This document shows positions 24,082 through 48,739 of a stretch of 64,000 nucleotides of DNA, in pieces. The position numbers were made by a program, and so were the translations under genes. Source of the DNA: Sipunculus nudus. Lineage: Eukaryota; Annelida; Sipuncula; Golfingiida; Sipunculidae. The notes under the pieces were generated by a model, which made no database searches, was not told the origin of the DNA, and worked only from the letters and a program-made list of their open reading frames with translations. Positions within the stretch are counted from its first letter, which is position 1. Each line of letters starts with the position of its first letter. The stretch spans positions 15,454,241-15,518,240 of the forward strand of contig CM049318.1 of the NCBI GenBank assembly GCA_026874595.1, read 5' to 3'.

Positions 24082-25125
24082 CTTTTTAGCCCTCAGCCCT
24101 TAGGCTGATGGGCTATTGTCGTCACCCAAGCTGTCCGTCCGTCCGTCCGTCCGGCCGGCGTCCGTTAACTTTTACCTTGTGAGCGGGATATCTTGAAAAG
24201 GATTCACCGTCAGAATTTTATTTCCTCGGTAAAGATGTATATCGACAAAATCTCGGTCAAGTTCGAAGATGGGTGACCTTGACCTATTTTTCTACATTTT
24301 AGAGCTGATTATAGAAAAACACTTAGATGCTTATTACTCAGGAACCATTTGTTGGATTTTCACAAAACTTACTATGATTATTGGGACTGATGATCTGTAC
24401 CTGCTACACAGGTTTGGTGGCGCCACCTACAATATCTGATTTTTAATGAATTTTTATCGGATTTTTCAACTTTGGGCTTGTGCGCGGGATATCTCTAAAA
24501 GGATTCACCGTAGGAATTTTATTTCTTTGGTGAAGATGTATATTGACAAAATCTTGGTCAAGTTCGAAGATGGGTGACCTTGACCTATTTTTCTACGTTT
24601 TAGAGCTGATTATAGAAAAAAACATTTAGAAGCTTATTTCTCAGGAACCATTGGCTGGATTTTCACAATACTTACTATGGTCATAGGGAGTGATGGTCTG
24701 TAACTGCTGCATAAGTTTGGGGGCGCCACCTGCAATTTCTGATTTTTAATGAATTTTTCTTGGATTTTTCAACTTTGGCCTTGTGAGCGGGATATCTCTA
24801 AAAGGATTCATAATAGGAATTTGATTTCTTTGGTGAAGATGTATATCGACAAAATCTCGGTCAAGTTCAAAGATGGGTGACCTTGACCTACTTTTCAAGG
24901 TCACAGAGCTGATAATAGAATAAAACTTAGAAGCTTATTTTTCAGGAAGCATTTGGTGGATTGTTATGAATCATGGTACATACCTCTCCATTTTAAATTT
25001 GTAACTGAGACATGTACAGATATACATCCATGTGAGAACAGATATTTAGTACTTGTTACTGTTACCACCTCTAAACATTGTTCTTTTGGCTGAGGGCTTT
25101 TGTCAGCTTCTGCTGATATTCTAGT
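24082..25125 (+). mobile_element. Helitron-like element with three 300-bp internal repeats
   Basis: Subterminal inverted words AGCCCTCAGCC (24088) and GGCTGAGGGCT (25088) bracket the element. Near the left end is a GTCC run, then three tandem copies starting at GAGCGGGATATC (24181, 24482, 24785; periods 301 and 303 bp), the last one incomplete. The right end has hairpin TCAGC-TTCT-GCTGA followed closely by CTAG and T (25121 to 25125), as in Helitrons, though the hairpin is nearer to CTAG than usual. No Rep/helicase coding is present, so it is non-autonomous. Confidence 0.6.
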
Positions 25126-27099
25126 TAAAATAATTTATATACTTATTGTACAAGCGGTCTGTTTCCATTGATATATAACAAATTACAAATATTAAATATT
25201 TTACCATGATATTTCTTAAAAAAAAAACAACTAATCATATTCACAATTTAAAAACTGAAATCTATCAGCATATGCATACTGGGATACCCAGCTTAATCTG
25301 AAATCTTATTAAAGAAATAATCTGCTTTTTGTATTGGTCTGCCACATAAACACATCTTTATATATATTATATTTGTACTGGATAACGGTCCTAATGGTCA
25401 AAATTTGAACCACAAAGCACAATAACCAGTCCTAATTTGGGGCAAGGTTTGAGCCGAAGCACCGGCATTACTACCCATCGACCTGGAATTTTAGGACTAT
25501 CTTCGAAACAGACTGCAATAAAACAAGCCAGGGTACGTCCAATTAAAAAAACTCATCCAGGTCATCGTCGGTATAAGGTTTATTAGGTTATTTTCAATAT
25601 ATTTATTACGATTATAAAACCTTTTAGTGAGTAGTCTTCATATACGAAGAAAGACTATAAAGCTGCTTGACCTGTATACAAAATTAAGGTGAAACCGACT
25701 GAGCCATTGGCAACAAAACAAGTGATTTCCTCTGAATGTTAAGATCATGTTCTTAAGAAAACTGTAATAAGGCCTTGTGTTTAATTGCTGGCATCCTGTT
25801 TCGGTACGTCTTTTATAGGGTTGATGCTAACCCGATATGCGAAACACCACGCTTGGCCGCTTAAGGAATGATTCGTTTACAGCGCCGCATATGATCTGAA
25901 AGGCAGCATCTGGTATATAGCTTTAACTATAAAGCTGTTTATATATATTAGATTCCTGACGTTATATTGTCGATTTTGTGATATAACGATAAAGAATATT
26001 GCCGATTTATAGGAGTACTTCAGGTAAAACCTTAATTAATTTCTCACGTTATCACTATGTTCCAGTTGTTGTTCTTTACCCGGAATTGCTCCATGTAAAT
26101 CCCTCGTCCCTGGGTACATTACCTGCACCACATAACATGAACAACAGGATGCGGCCGATAACCTGGTGTCGCAAATGAGCCCGTGACAAGGCAAGTGAAT
26201 AATGTAATCAGTTAAACTGTTATGGTAAATTGTAATGAATGAAACCAACAAGCAATGCAATGGCGTCTTGAAACACAATCAAATCTGACAAAAAAATCAA
26301 TGCTAGTGACTCCATTATGATAGTAATCCAGGAATTAGAAGCCTTTTATATTAACATCTTATACATCCAATATTAATTAATGGTTTGGACCTGTTGTGAC
26401 ATTAAACAAAATGCACGGCCTTTAACCGCCCGTCTCTATTTCTTTTAAATTATCTTTCTGATTTGGCTTTATAGGTATAAGCTCCCCCATTATGGTCCCT
26501 TTAGGAATCTTACAGATTCGGTTATCTTCAGCCCTCGAGCGCCATCTTTTTCGTCTTCAGTTGATTTCCTTTATATCTAGGCTCATGACTGGGATTTTCA
26601 GTGCTTTTTTTGACTGATGCCCTGGCATATCGTTTTTGTTCATTTTACATATTAGGCATTAAATTGTAGTTCATAGTTCATACTGGTAGCGGTTGCAATT
26701 CATCAGCTTCTGTCCGTCAATATCAACTGTTTTTTTATAGATAACTAAAACATCTGTTGAAACTATCATTTCGAAATTTTGCATGCACATTGACCTTTTG
26801 CTGAATATAAATCTGTTCCTTTTTCATTATACAGGAGGCGTTTACGATATACACAGGAATATCAGGGGAATGTTATAACGGGGATTATGTCGACTTTGAT
26901 TTCTTTAAAAACCATTGAAAAATATTGTTCACCGTGAAACAACATAAATTACAAGGACCCCAAATTACGGTAATATTTATATATATTCAAGATTTATTAT
27001 GAGCATAGTCATGATATTATTTGCCCGCGAGCGATGATATTTGTCAATAATGTTCAGGGATCATTATGCGTATATTTATAATGTAGTTAGCTAATATTG
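25126..27099. other. intergenic DNA, no gene seen
   Basis: AT-rich, with stops in all frames. The one longer minus-strand frame (26036 to 26278) has no recognisable domain and no convincing splice borders. Confidence 0.5.
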
Positions 27100-29965
27100 A
27101 TATATAGACATTTTATTCACAAAATAGAAGAGTACAAGAAATAAAATCAAGGTGACAGTGGTTATTACAGTATCCATGGCTAAGTATATTACATTAATTA
27201 TTGGTAAATAAGATTTACAATTGCTCTTTATTGCTCTCCATTTTTCTGTTGGCAGTTTAGATTCTTTTCAGACAAGTTCTCTATAAACAAGCTGTGTCGG
27301 TTTTGGTTTGATTAACATGTCAGTAAGCTTGCTAGTTGGCATATAAGATGAATTATTATGATTTGTTTTAATTATGTTTCCAATCTGCAGGTCTTAGTGA
27401 TATCAAAGCATGTAGTAAAGATAGTTTATAATTAGATCATACTTATTTTTTTATTCCCCAATGAACAAAAAAGCATTTCTTCTTTCATACTGAATAAATC
27501 TGATATACGAATTATTCCTTTTGATACATATATTTACAGTAGTGTGCTGCATCATCTGCCTTAATGTACGAGTTAAACCATACAATCTGTGAATTTATTT
27601 CTATGAGCGTAACTGGATTTTGAATATTATATTTACACCAATATTTATATACATCTGTCAAAAAATGGGTTTTCCATCTAAAATCTCATTTATATCTCTC
27701 AAATTCAGATTGCATTCGAAAGACTCTTGACCAAGTTTGAAATATTTATTTCTAACCGAGCGCCATGTGCCTGTTTGTTCGTTAAAAAAAAGTCTTTTTC
27801 TCCAGGCTATAGTTTAATTTCTTTATCTTGAACGGAATTATCCGTCATATTCAAAACGGCTTCCTAATACGGTGCAATAAGTGTCTTATGTAGTATTTTT
27901 TCAGGCTTATTAGCCCATTTAAATTGGAAAGAATTGTGTTGATCTCTATTATTAACTTTTCATCGGGGGAATGTAAGGTTGAAAATAGATACGTGAGTTT
28001 AGATATGCCTAGACTTTTGTTAATTATTATCTAACCTCTTGGCGTTAATTTTCTCCAAGCCCAGGTCTCAGTAGTTTAGCAATAGATTCCTTTTTTTCTT
28101 GATAATTTAGTTTTGTTTATTCTTCCAGATGAAATTTTATGCCTAAAATAGTTATGGGATGGGACCATGGTCCATTTTAAACCTAATTCAACCATGAATT
28201 TCTTCAATTCAGTTCTTCTCAGACAGGGTTGGCAAGTTTTAGGCATGAAGGTTTTAACCATAGGTTATAACCTGGTTAAAACCGCCCCGCCTAAAACAGG
28301 TTTTAGGCAGGTTTTAGGCACCAAAAGTGCCCAAAACCTATATTTGTTTACATTTTTTACTTAAAGATCTGTAAAACTACCATACTGGCTGGGGTGAAGC
28401 AGTCACAAGGCTTTGCTGGGCTTCTGGAAGCTATCAAGTATTAGAAATGCATGATTTCCTGTTGGCTGGTACCATGCAGTCTTCAAAGAGCCTGTATAGG
28501 TGTCTGAACATGAGACCATGTTTGTGTGGCACATAGTTTTATTGGCCAAGGAAATGACATTATCAGGACCTTTTGGGTTTCCTGATGAGTGCCCAGCTAC
28601 CTTGAATGATGTAATACAGCCTCCAGTTTGCCCTTGTAAGACAGGGTATCACTATCAGAGGGGAGGACTACTTGATTAGACAAGTTAATTACAATTTATC
28701 AGGGTGATGGGGTCATAAGACCCAATGGTCATAAGTCCTACTACTGTGTCCTAGTAGATGTTCATGTCAACTTTCATACATGACTAGGAGGATGCAATCA
28801 AAGCCCTTGCCCTGAAGACTGTTCTTGAGCAAACATTTTACTGAGTGATGCAGTCAGTGCCCCTCAGGCCTTCAGGTTTAACACAGCCCCTGAGTAATTA
28901 TGAATATTCTGTGGTTTGCAACATATTCATTGCAAAATATTTTCACATTTTAAGTTTTATACTAATTATAGTGTTTAATGAGGGTTCCATTTTTACAATT
29001 TCATCATACAATAAACAGAGTATATCCATCATTATATAGAAGATAAGTATGTGCACAAAATCTTAAAATTTGACAAGGGATGACCTAGCTAAGGGAATAA
29101 ACAAATAGTGGAAATTCTTGTTCATTATCAGATATTATCATATTTTTAGTTTTATGGCTAGCATAAAAGATATGTAATAATTTATAAATCCAATCAAATG
29201 CTTTTTGCCATTGAAGCTACAGGCATACAAAATAAACATGTTATGTTAGTGAAGCTACAGTATAAAGAACTATTCATCAGTGTAAATGGAACAACATTTT
29301 AAATCCAGGAAAACTTCTTTTCCATTTATCACAAAATTTAATCCCTTGTGATCAAAAAGCCAATAAAAGTATCTGGTTATAAGCTTAAAGTAAGAGCATT
29401 TTTTTATAAATTGGCAGTAATGGAGGTAGGAGAGTCGGAGAACTGTGTTCATAAGGAAATCCCTGAAGAAGTGTTGAATTCATTTGTTGCTTTTTTTTTG
29501 TGTCATGGTTTAATTTGTTTAGTTTGAATAAAATGATCCTCAATTATAATTTGTTGAGCATATTTGTTTAATGCATTTAGATGTTTAACAATAAAACATA
29601 GTTAAACTAAAAGTCATAGGTAAGGGTAAATAAGGTTTTAGGCAGTTAAAGGCAGTTTTAGGCAGGTTATAACCTATTTTAGGCAGTTAAAGGCATGTTT
29701 TAGGCTCTGCCCTGCCGAAAACAGGTTTTGGGCAGCCTAAAACCCAACCCTGTTCTCAGATAAAGTTATGTTTTGTTTGTGTTAATTTTCAAACCTAAAA
29801 CTTTCTGAAATCTGTTAAATTTATATGTTTCTTTGCTACTCTTATTATCTGTTAAAATAAGAGCAGTGTCATCTGAGTATTGAATTATTTTAAAAACTCT
29901 GTCATTACTATGAATACCCTTTATATTATTATTTTGCCTAATTTTCAAACCTCTGCCGCGTCGGG
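27100..29965 (-). pseudogene. decayed LINE (L1/Tx1-like) reverse transcriptase, split by a DNA transposon
   Basis: On the minus strand 29948 to 29766 encodes a reverse transcriptase palm piece with IIQYSDDTALILTDN (the YxDD box) and the following FQKVLGLKINTNKT thumb-side stretch. The coding then ends in a stop and is interrupted by the insertion at 28224-29752. Beyond it the LINE continues (ELKKFMVELGLKW, then KSLGISKLTYLFSTL near 28000 and weaker C-terminal resemblance to about 27150), with several stops and frame changes. This is a dead, 5'-truncated copy. The clade assignment is from motif style only. Its 5' edge lies within about 70 bp of the thioesterase gene's stop codon. Confidence 0.75.
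28224..29752. mobile_element. non-autonomous hAT-type DNA transposon inserted in the LINE
   Basis: The ends are CAGGGTTGG (28224) and CCAACCCTG (to 29752). They are flanked by an exact 8-bp target duplication TTCTCAGA (28216-28223 and 29753-29760). The TIR beginning CAGGG and the 8-bp duplication are both typical of hAT. Subterminal regions carry many TTTTAGGCAG / AACCTG repeats (28235 to 28325 and 29630 to 29740), as expected for transposase binding sites. At 1529 bp it has no transposase frame. Removing it rejoins the LINE sequence. Confidence 0.85.
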
Positions 29966-30031
29966 GGTCCCTATTTATGAGATGACCATAACATTTTCAT
30001 GGCAAGTAAACTATATACATGATTTCGAGTA

Positions 30032-30877
30032 TTACATCCGACATTTGTCACCAATACAAATTTTCTCCTGATAAACGAGTTTTCCTGATGAATTATTAAT
30101 GTTGCATATAAATGCATTCTCCTGTGGTCGGTTCCATACCCGCACGGTCAGTTCCTCTCCGTCTCTGGTCTCTGCCAGGAACTTCCCTTGCAACTTCCGG
30201 ACTTGCGTAGTTAACACTCCCGGTGTTACAGCTCCAAGCTTCCCTTTCCGTGCGACAAGTAATAATGCACTAAACGTAAATTTGTGATATATAGCGTTAT
30301 TGACGTGCTCATTTATGTCGAGGTCCTCGTAATCAGGCTGCGTTATATGCATAAATGAAGGCTGATCGGTACAAGCTTCGATATCAATAAAATATGGGCT
30401 CGTGCTTCCCTTAAGATATTTCTTTAACTTTGTCTTCCACCACACGGGAAGATCGGTTGGTCTCTTAGTTACCTTGTCCACACTGACCAGTGTTGTACTG
30501 CTTGTCAAGAGGCTGGCGCCACAGAACGTTTTCATTTCAAGACGCACACAGTATGAAGTACGCCCGATATGTGTAAGCGTGAGTTCTGCCAGGAGAGGAT
30601 ACGAAAACAGATACTGGTCTTTTCTGTGCATCTGTCGCAGCTTCTCTGTTAGTTCAGCATCCACGTTTAGAGAATAAATATTCACTTCTGCTACCAGCTG
30701 ATTAAAATCTAAATAATTTTGCTCATAAAATGCATAATTCCGTAAGTGTTCTATAAACAGCATACAACCTGAAAGACGAAAATGCCCCGTGAATCCTAGA
30801 GCGCTCGGACCCCAACCAGGGAGGACTATTCTCATGGCGCCCTCTGGTGTCAGTGTAGCGGAAATGTTTGGCTCCAT
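30032..30877 (-). CDS. double-hotdog acyl thioesterase-like protein
   Basis: Single-exon coding region of 281 residues, TAA stop at 30032. The ATG at 30875 to 30877 was chosen because a strong acceptor (TTATTTGTTCAACAG) ends one base before it. A non-coding 5' exon must therefore lie upstream, and a longer frame starting at TTG is not used. Two hotdog-like halves are visible: residues about 10 to 135, with GFTGHFRLSGC and a LAELTLTHIGRTSY strand pattern, and about 160 to 275, with the acyl-ACP-thioesterase-like signature DLDINEHVNNAIY (residues 186 to 197). In FatA/FatB-type enzymes the Asn and His of this motif are catalytic and a Cys follows; I see no clear Cys equivalent. The likely role is hydrolysis of a fatty acyl thioester, substrate unknown. 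No targeting peptide is obvious. Confidence 0.75.
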   Translation of the reverse strand: MEPNISATLTPEGAMRIVLPGWGPSALGFTGHFRLSGCMLFIEHLRNYAFYEQNYLDFNQLVAEVNIYSLNVDAELTEKLRQMHRKDQYLFSYPLLAELTLTHIGRTSYCVRLEMKTFCGASLLTSSTTLVSVDKVTKRPTDLPVWWKTKLKKYLKGSTSPYFIDIEACTDQPSFMHITQPDYEDLDINEHVNNAIYHKFTFSALLLVARKGKLGAVTPGVLTTQVRKLQGKFLAETRDGEELTVRVWNRPQENAFICNINNSSGKLVYQEKICIGDKCRM

Positions 30878-30889
30878 GCTGTTGAACAA

Positions 30890-33789
30890 ATAAGAGGAAA
30901 TTTATTCTTAAATCCAACCAAAAAAATATTAATACTTAATAATATAAGTATGAGCCTATTATCAAATGAAACACAATTCTGGAGTATGTTTTAGATAAGT
31001 TAAATATTGGAAAATGTGGTTTGATTTCACAAACGCTCTCATTTAAACAACATATTAAGAGAATTTCATGATAACATGATACGCGTGACTGTAACAAAAG
31101 TAAGATTTTCACTCTGCCAGACCCGGAGAAATCTTGCCACTCAGAGCGGATGTTCATGTTTGAACTTTGGAGTTTGGATGCTAAATGCGATTTCTAGTAA
31201 AAAAATGTTTTCCAAATCTCATATAATATTATATATCACACTTGCCAATGAAAAATATTAACGTAGATTTTACATACACTGAACCCATTTGCAGTAGGAA
31301 AAACAGTTGTTCTATTTATTTTTTCCACAAAAAACATGAGCTTGTGTCATTTGTTCAAAAACTATTGACACATCTTTGAGCACTGTCAACCCGGCGGTGT
31401 CGTCAACCGCAGGGAAAACCGCTGTGACTGAAAATCCTTGATCTCATCAAAAGCTTAGTATTTCTGACACTGCCAGCTCAAATTTTCAGGAAAGAATAAA
31501 AACATGCATTGTTAGATTTAACTAACTTCTGCATTTTGCCTGTGACGTCACACTTTGCATCAGCTAACCACATCGAGGCCCAGTCTCTGTTCTGGATGAA
31601 ATGTTCCATGCACATAACACCATCACGTGCTATTAAGTTTATTTCTAACCTACACACTCTGATTGGTGTTACTCAGAAAACTTTGCTTTACAGAGCAGCG
31701 GTTAAAACAAAGGAGACCTGGGAGGACTGCAGTGTTTAACCACTAGGAGCATAGGACAATAAGTTCTTTCAGGGGTTAACCTAATTACTTCGAAATTAAT
31801 ATTTAATTCTGTGAACCCAGTGAAAACTGTGGTTAGTTTCATATTCAAGGATTATAGTTTTGAGATGCTAAAGAGTCTGTAGTATACTAGGTTGTTAAAC
31901 TATGTAGATGGGGCAAATTATTCACGAAAGTTTTATTTTTACAGATAATTTCCTTTTATGGGAACATCGCGAATTAAACACCCTCGCGAAAAGCCGGACT
32001 CTCTCTACAATAGCATTTATTTTTGTTCCATTTGACAAGAGGCAAATGATCGGGACTCTATACTTGATAAATGCATCTTTTTATCTAAGCCGCAAATACC
32101 TCAAACAAGATAATATCTCAAACAAGAGCCTGTAAAGAGGGCTGGGTTTCAGCAGCACGGCTAGGACCGTAGAAGGTTTGTAACTTTCACTTATTTCTTA
32201 AATTAACCTTCCTGAGGATAACTGATGATGATTTATACAGTTGTAAATGACACTAAATTTTCAGTTTAACATTTAACCATCTTGAGCCAAAGTTACTTGA
32301 AAAATATCTCACAATGCGAAAATGATTTTACCGTCAAATGCCATACTAAACTCATAAATGTATCGCGGTTACCTGATTAATGTGTATGACGCTGAAAGTC
32401 TCAATGTTTTCACTGTTGTGTGTCTCTTTCAAAGACTGAGTCCCCAAACAGACAAATGAGAGAAGTATTACATGTTACGACGCATAATGAATATGGTTTC
32501 TGTATAGAACACGTAATGAATAACTAAAGGGCATTATCCGCGTCATGTGTGTTTGCACAATTCATGATTTATTCAGACCAGGCTAATCAAATGGACTTTG
32601 TAATTTATGTTAATTTATTCCGCACGGAAACTCATGCTATTAGGCATGTTATTAGGCAAGAAAAAATAATGTATGTTTTTAGGCACGCTTTTAACAATTA
32701 GGGTCGGGTGGGGGATTTTTCCCCCTTTTTGTTTCCATTGTCCGATAAAAATTAGTTTGCTCAGGGCAAAAAAGGATTGTAACATTATTATCTTGTGTTT
32801 GGGATGACTACTTTTATATTTACCAAAATTCTGGATAATTTACTTTTGTTGTTTGTTACTACAAGTTCACTTTGTGTTGTCAGTTCTACCTGCAAAGTGG
32901 GGCGTTCCAGTTCCTCCTCATTTTATCTGTTTTGTCCTACACAAACTACAAACTACAAGACAACTTATACCACCCAAACCAATTTAAGTAAATTCACATG
33001 GACAGATACAACTGTTGACCGTAAAGTAAGCCGGTTCCCTGCTCTTTTTTCCTTGCCTTATACTCAGTGAATACTATAATATATTATAGGGAACGGTGAC
33101 AAGTCCATCAGTAGACATGCTAGAAAGTAACGTCACCTGAGATCGCTGCGCTACATTAGTCCTATCGCTGCAAAACCTGAATATAAGAAAGGATCACAAC
33201 ATAAAATACCACCCCCCCCCCCAAAAAAAAAATATATATAAAGAACTATGTTATCCGTAGGCTTAAAAACTGGACTTTCGTTGTAATTAGAAAGTATCAG
33301 TCCACCACACCAAAATAAGCACACCTGGGCAAATAGTAGCACAGATAAGCCGATATGACTAGTCAATGTCATGGCATGTCATTAATTTTATAGTCACAGT
33401 AACTTCAATACGAATTTCCCACTCCCGGTCCGTAACTATTAACAGAGGTGATCACAGCGTGAGCATGTAGGAGAGTGACCTCTGGTGGAGATCGTCAAGA
33501 ACTCAACTGGTAACCTGCATAAAAACTGTGTCGCCACCTCCAGGATCCTAGTTTGATATGTTCAAAATTAAAACTAATATGATAAAGACTTCGTTATATT
33601 CCCAAGTGTATACGCAAAAACATATCGTTAGTACTTATTCACTCATTGTTTTGTTTTTGGAGGTTATCGCCATTTTTTTTTTTTTTTGCTAGCTTAACTA
33701 CTATATACATGTGCAGAATTAAAGTCCGGTTTTGAACAACCTGACAGGGCAGTATCACCCGCTTCCTTTCATTTTATAATGTTAACTAG
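30890..33789. other. region upstream of the thioesterase gene, no exon identified
   Basis: It must hold the 5' exon and promoter of the thioesterase gene, but I could not identify them. Apart from the dispersed repeat at 31.3 kb, plus-strand frames such as 32795 to 33070 (Ser/Thr-rich) and 31908 to 32135 have no family resemblance and are not called. A poly-C/poly-A tract lies at 33210 to 33235. Confidence 0.45.
31280..31640. repeat. dispersed repeat, copy 2 (CRE-containing)
   Basis: Second copy of the repeat at 22.6 kb, in the same orientation. It is longer by an insertion of about 50 to 60 bp that includes CAACCCGGCGGTGTCGTCAA, and has the same TGACGTCACACTTTGCA core near 31542. Confidence 0.75.
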
Positions 33790-34055
33790 GCCCGATGACA
33801 ATTGTAGCTGCAGGCCCTGGGTGTGTAATCATCCCCATTGCTGGATCATACCGCCGAGGAACCCCCGAGAGGCGCACTCGTTTGTGAGTGAAGCACGGCC
33901 GTTGGGCACGAACTTCCCATTATGTTTCCCAATAGCCCAGCAGAGCGCTCGCCATTAGTTCTTACCGATGGTGGAAAAATCTTTCCGGCTCGGCTGAGAT
34001 TCGAACTCATGACTTCGAGTCCTGTTCTCTACCCCTGAGCCACAGATGTCTGATT
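33790..34055 (-). mobile_element. tRNA-derived SINE, minus strand
   Basis: Minus strand: TGTGGCTCAGGGGTAGAGAA (A-box, from about 34047), then CATGAGTTCGAATCTCAGCC (B-box, near 34000). The spacing is like a tRNA gene, but the aminoacyl stem is not closed. A non-tRNA body of about 180 bp follows. It is a SINE head rather than a functional tRNA. Confidence 0.7.
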
Positions 34056-35171
34056 ATTATGAACATGCGAAGTTGATAAAAAGTCATGGAGTGAAATAGT
34101 TTACCAAACCGCGTCATGACTTTGGTTGCTTCTTCATTTATTGTTATTTTAGAGTATGATCCATGTTCTAACCTCTGTTATGATATGATTTTTTTCTGAA
34201 AAGGCTTCAGGCAGGATCATAATTGAAATTGAGGAATTCAATATTCTGTCAAAGGCGTGGTCTCCAGAATGGTTTTTACGGTAGTTTGGCTGGATATAGT
34301 ACAGACATATAATGAATTAAAATTACAGTGATAACGCTATTGTTTTTAAACGACCTTTGAATATTTTCAAAGTCAACTCTCTCTCTCTCTCTCTCTCATA
34401 TGTCTTTAACGGTTATCCAATCACGTTGTTGCTTGTGACAGTAGACACTTAAATATTACTGCTAAAAAAGTATGTATATAGTATATTTTTAATCCTAAAT
34501 ACCATTTTATGATTTTCTATTCTACACAATAATCCTAGATACATAGTTATATATTCCCTGATTTTAAAGTATCCCTGCATCCCGGTATGTCTTCTATAGA
34601 AGGCGTTATTGATGTCAATTTTGTTAATTCAAACAGACATTGTGTTGAATTTAAACCTTTCTCTTGAACAAACATATCCCTCCCACATGGAACAGTTGTA
34701 TCAAGTAATCAATAACTGAATGATCGGATTTAGGTCTTTATTTGTTTTAAAGAGAAAAACTGTAGGGTACAACTTAAGCATACATCATGTTACTTAGTCT
34801 TGCGAGGGATGGGGACTGCAATCAGCGTATTGTCAAAAAACCCTAAATCTGAAACCAATCCAATATTTTATATTCATATTAGACCCGATAAAGTATATCT
34901 ACCTTATAACTGAAATTTAAAAAAAAATCATTTATTAAACCCAATATTTTTCATTTCTAATCAAGGAAGACACACGTTAAAAATAAAAAACACTTTCACA
35001 TTTTCATATAGTTTAATACTAATCCAATAAAAGTTGCTAACTGTAACTTGGTTCTAATATATTTTTTTTTTATTTTTTTATTTTAAAACATTACAAAATA
35101 ATATGAAAATAAATATGTATATCATATGTATATCAAAACGATGACTGTAACAGGTTTAAAATTACGTATTC
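34056..35171. other. intergenic DNA 3' of gene B
   Basis: AT-rich, with a CT microsatellite at 34376 to 34398. No coding region recognised. Confidence 0.5.
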
Positions 35172-35204
35172 TTTATTCTTAAATGAATTTAAGCAACTTT
35201 TGGA

Positions 35205-35210
35205 TTTATT
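35205..35210 (-). terminator. polyadenylation signal of gene B
   Basis: AATAAA on the minus strand 132 bases after the stop codon of gene B; a second AATAAA lies at 35172-35177. Either could be used. Confidence 0.5.
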
Positions 35211-35341
35211 TTAGATAGAGTTTTTTTTACAATAATAATGCCTATAAGCGATATGGCCATTTTAGAAAGTTTGAAAGTGAATCTGTAATCTCAGACTGCA
35301 TACGCTCCGATCCAGCGACCGTTTTAGCGTAATAGAACCTA

Positions 35342-47737
<12,396 letters not shown>

Positions 47738-48739
47738 CTGGGATTATAAGAATTGTATCAAATTAAAAAAAATTTCGCCTGATGACCATCCCGCTATCAG
47801 GGCCATTCCGTTCAAAGAACTGAAAACTACATTTTTTTAATAAAGTATTATACCGTATCTGACGTAATAAGCGCCCCTTCCGTAATTAGCGCCCCCCCCC
47901 ACCCCCCACCGGAATTGGGAGATCACTTTATGAAACTAAAGGATGAGTCATCCTAACCTCACTTTTCTCCCTAGCCAATATAACACAGGACAACGATATG
48001 CTTTCATTTTTCCCCGCCAAGCTTAAAAGTTACCACCAGTTTTTATTCAATCTCCGTTAAGCTTTATCATCTAATATAATAATAATATTAGTTAAACATA
48101 ACAGAATCAGTGGTCAAGTGTATCATAGATAACACTGAATGACGGCGTCCGTGAAGGCAGACCCTGCAGGTGGCCATGCTGATCGGGTGACATGAATTCA
48201 AGTACGTATGTGGATGTATTATGCAATGAAATATATATTACTTACCGTATTTGCTCGTGTACAGGACGATTAATTATATCCTAAAATATTGGCAAAGAAG
48301 GGCGGCCGTCTTATACACTGGTACACAAGTTTCTCAGCGTCCTCAGGGCCACCAAGGAAAATTTACGGCAATTTTAATTATTACGTCGGCCGAACTTGAC
48401 GCCGTGAATATCAGTGATCATGTCCGTATGGTGGTAATATACACTCAATAAAGAACATTACAATGCTTTGTTTTTGTTTTAGTTTATGGTTTATACATCA
48501 GATTTCCATGTGCACATAGCTAAATAATTGGTAAGAAAAGGTTTGCCCTTGCCGCATTGACACAGGGATTTTAACTGAATCATTATATGAAAGCCCTTCT
48601 GACAGTAGAGCCAGTGAATTTTTGCGCGACCGCGGGAGGGAGGCGGGGAACTGTCGGTTTTCCTGTATTCCCTGTACTTAAGCTTATGGAATTTTTTTTG
48701 ATTTCCGCGGAGACGTTTCCCTGAGAAAAAGGCGGGAGG
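47738..48739. other. region upstream of gene B TSP1 exon; repeat remnants
   Basis: Holds two short repeat-like motifs: TACCGTATCTGACGTAATAAGCGCCCC near 47853 to 47895 and TACCGTATTTGCTCGTGTACAGG near 48244. Also a GC-rich patch near 48625. No signal-peptide exon for gene B was recognised. Confidence 0.45.

Noticed and set aside
30878-30889. Four extra N-terminal residues of the thioesterase from a TTG start
   Set aside because: A strong splice acceptor ends at 30879 and an ATG follows it directly; nuclear genes do not normally start at TTG.
32795-33070. 91-residue Ser/Thr-rich plus-strand open frame
   Set aside because: No signal for splicing or a domain, and composition fits chance in this AT-rich region.
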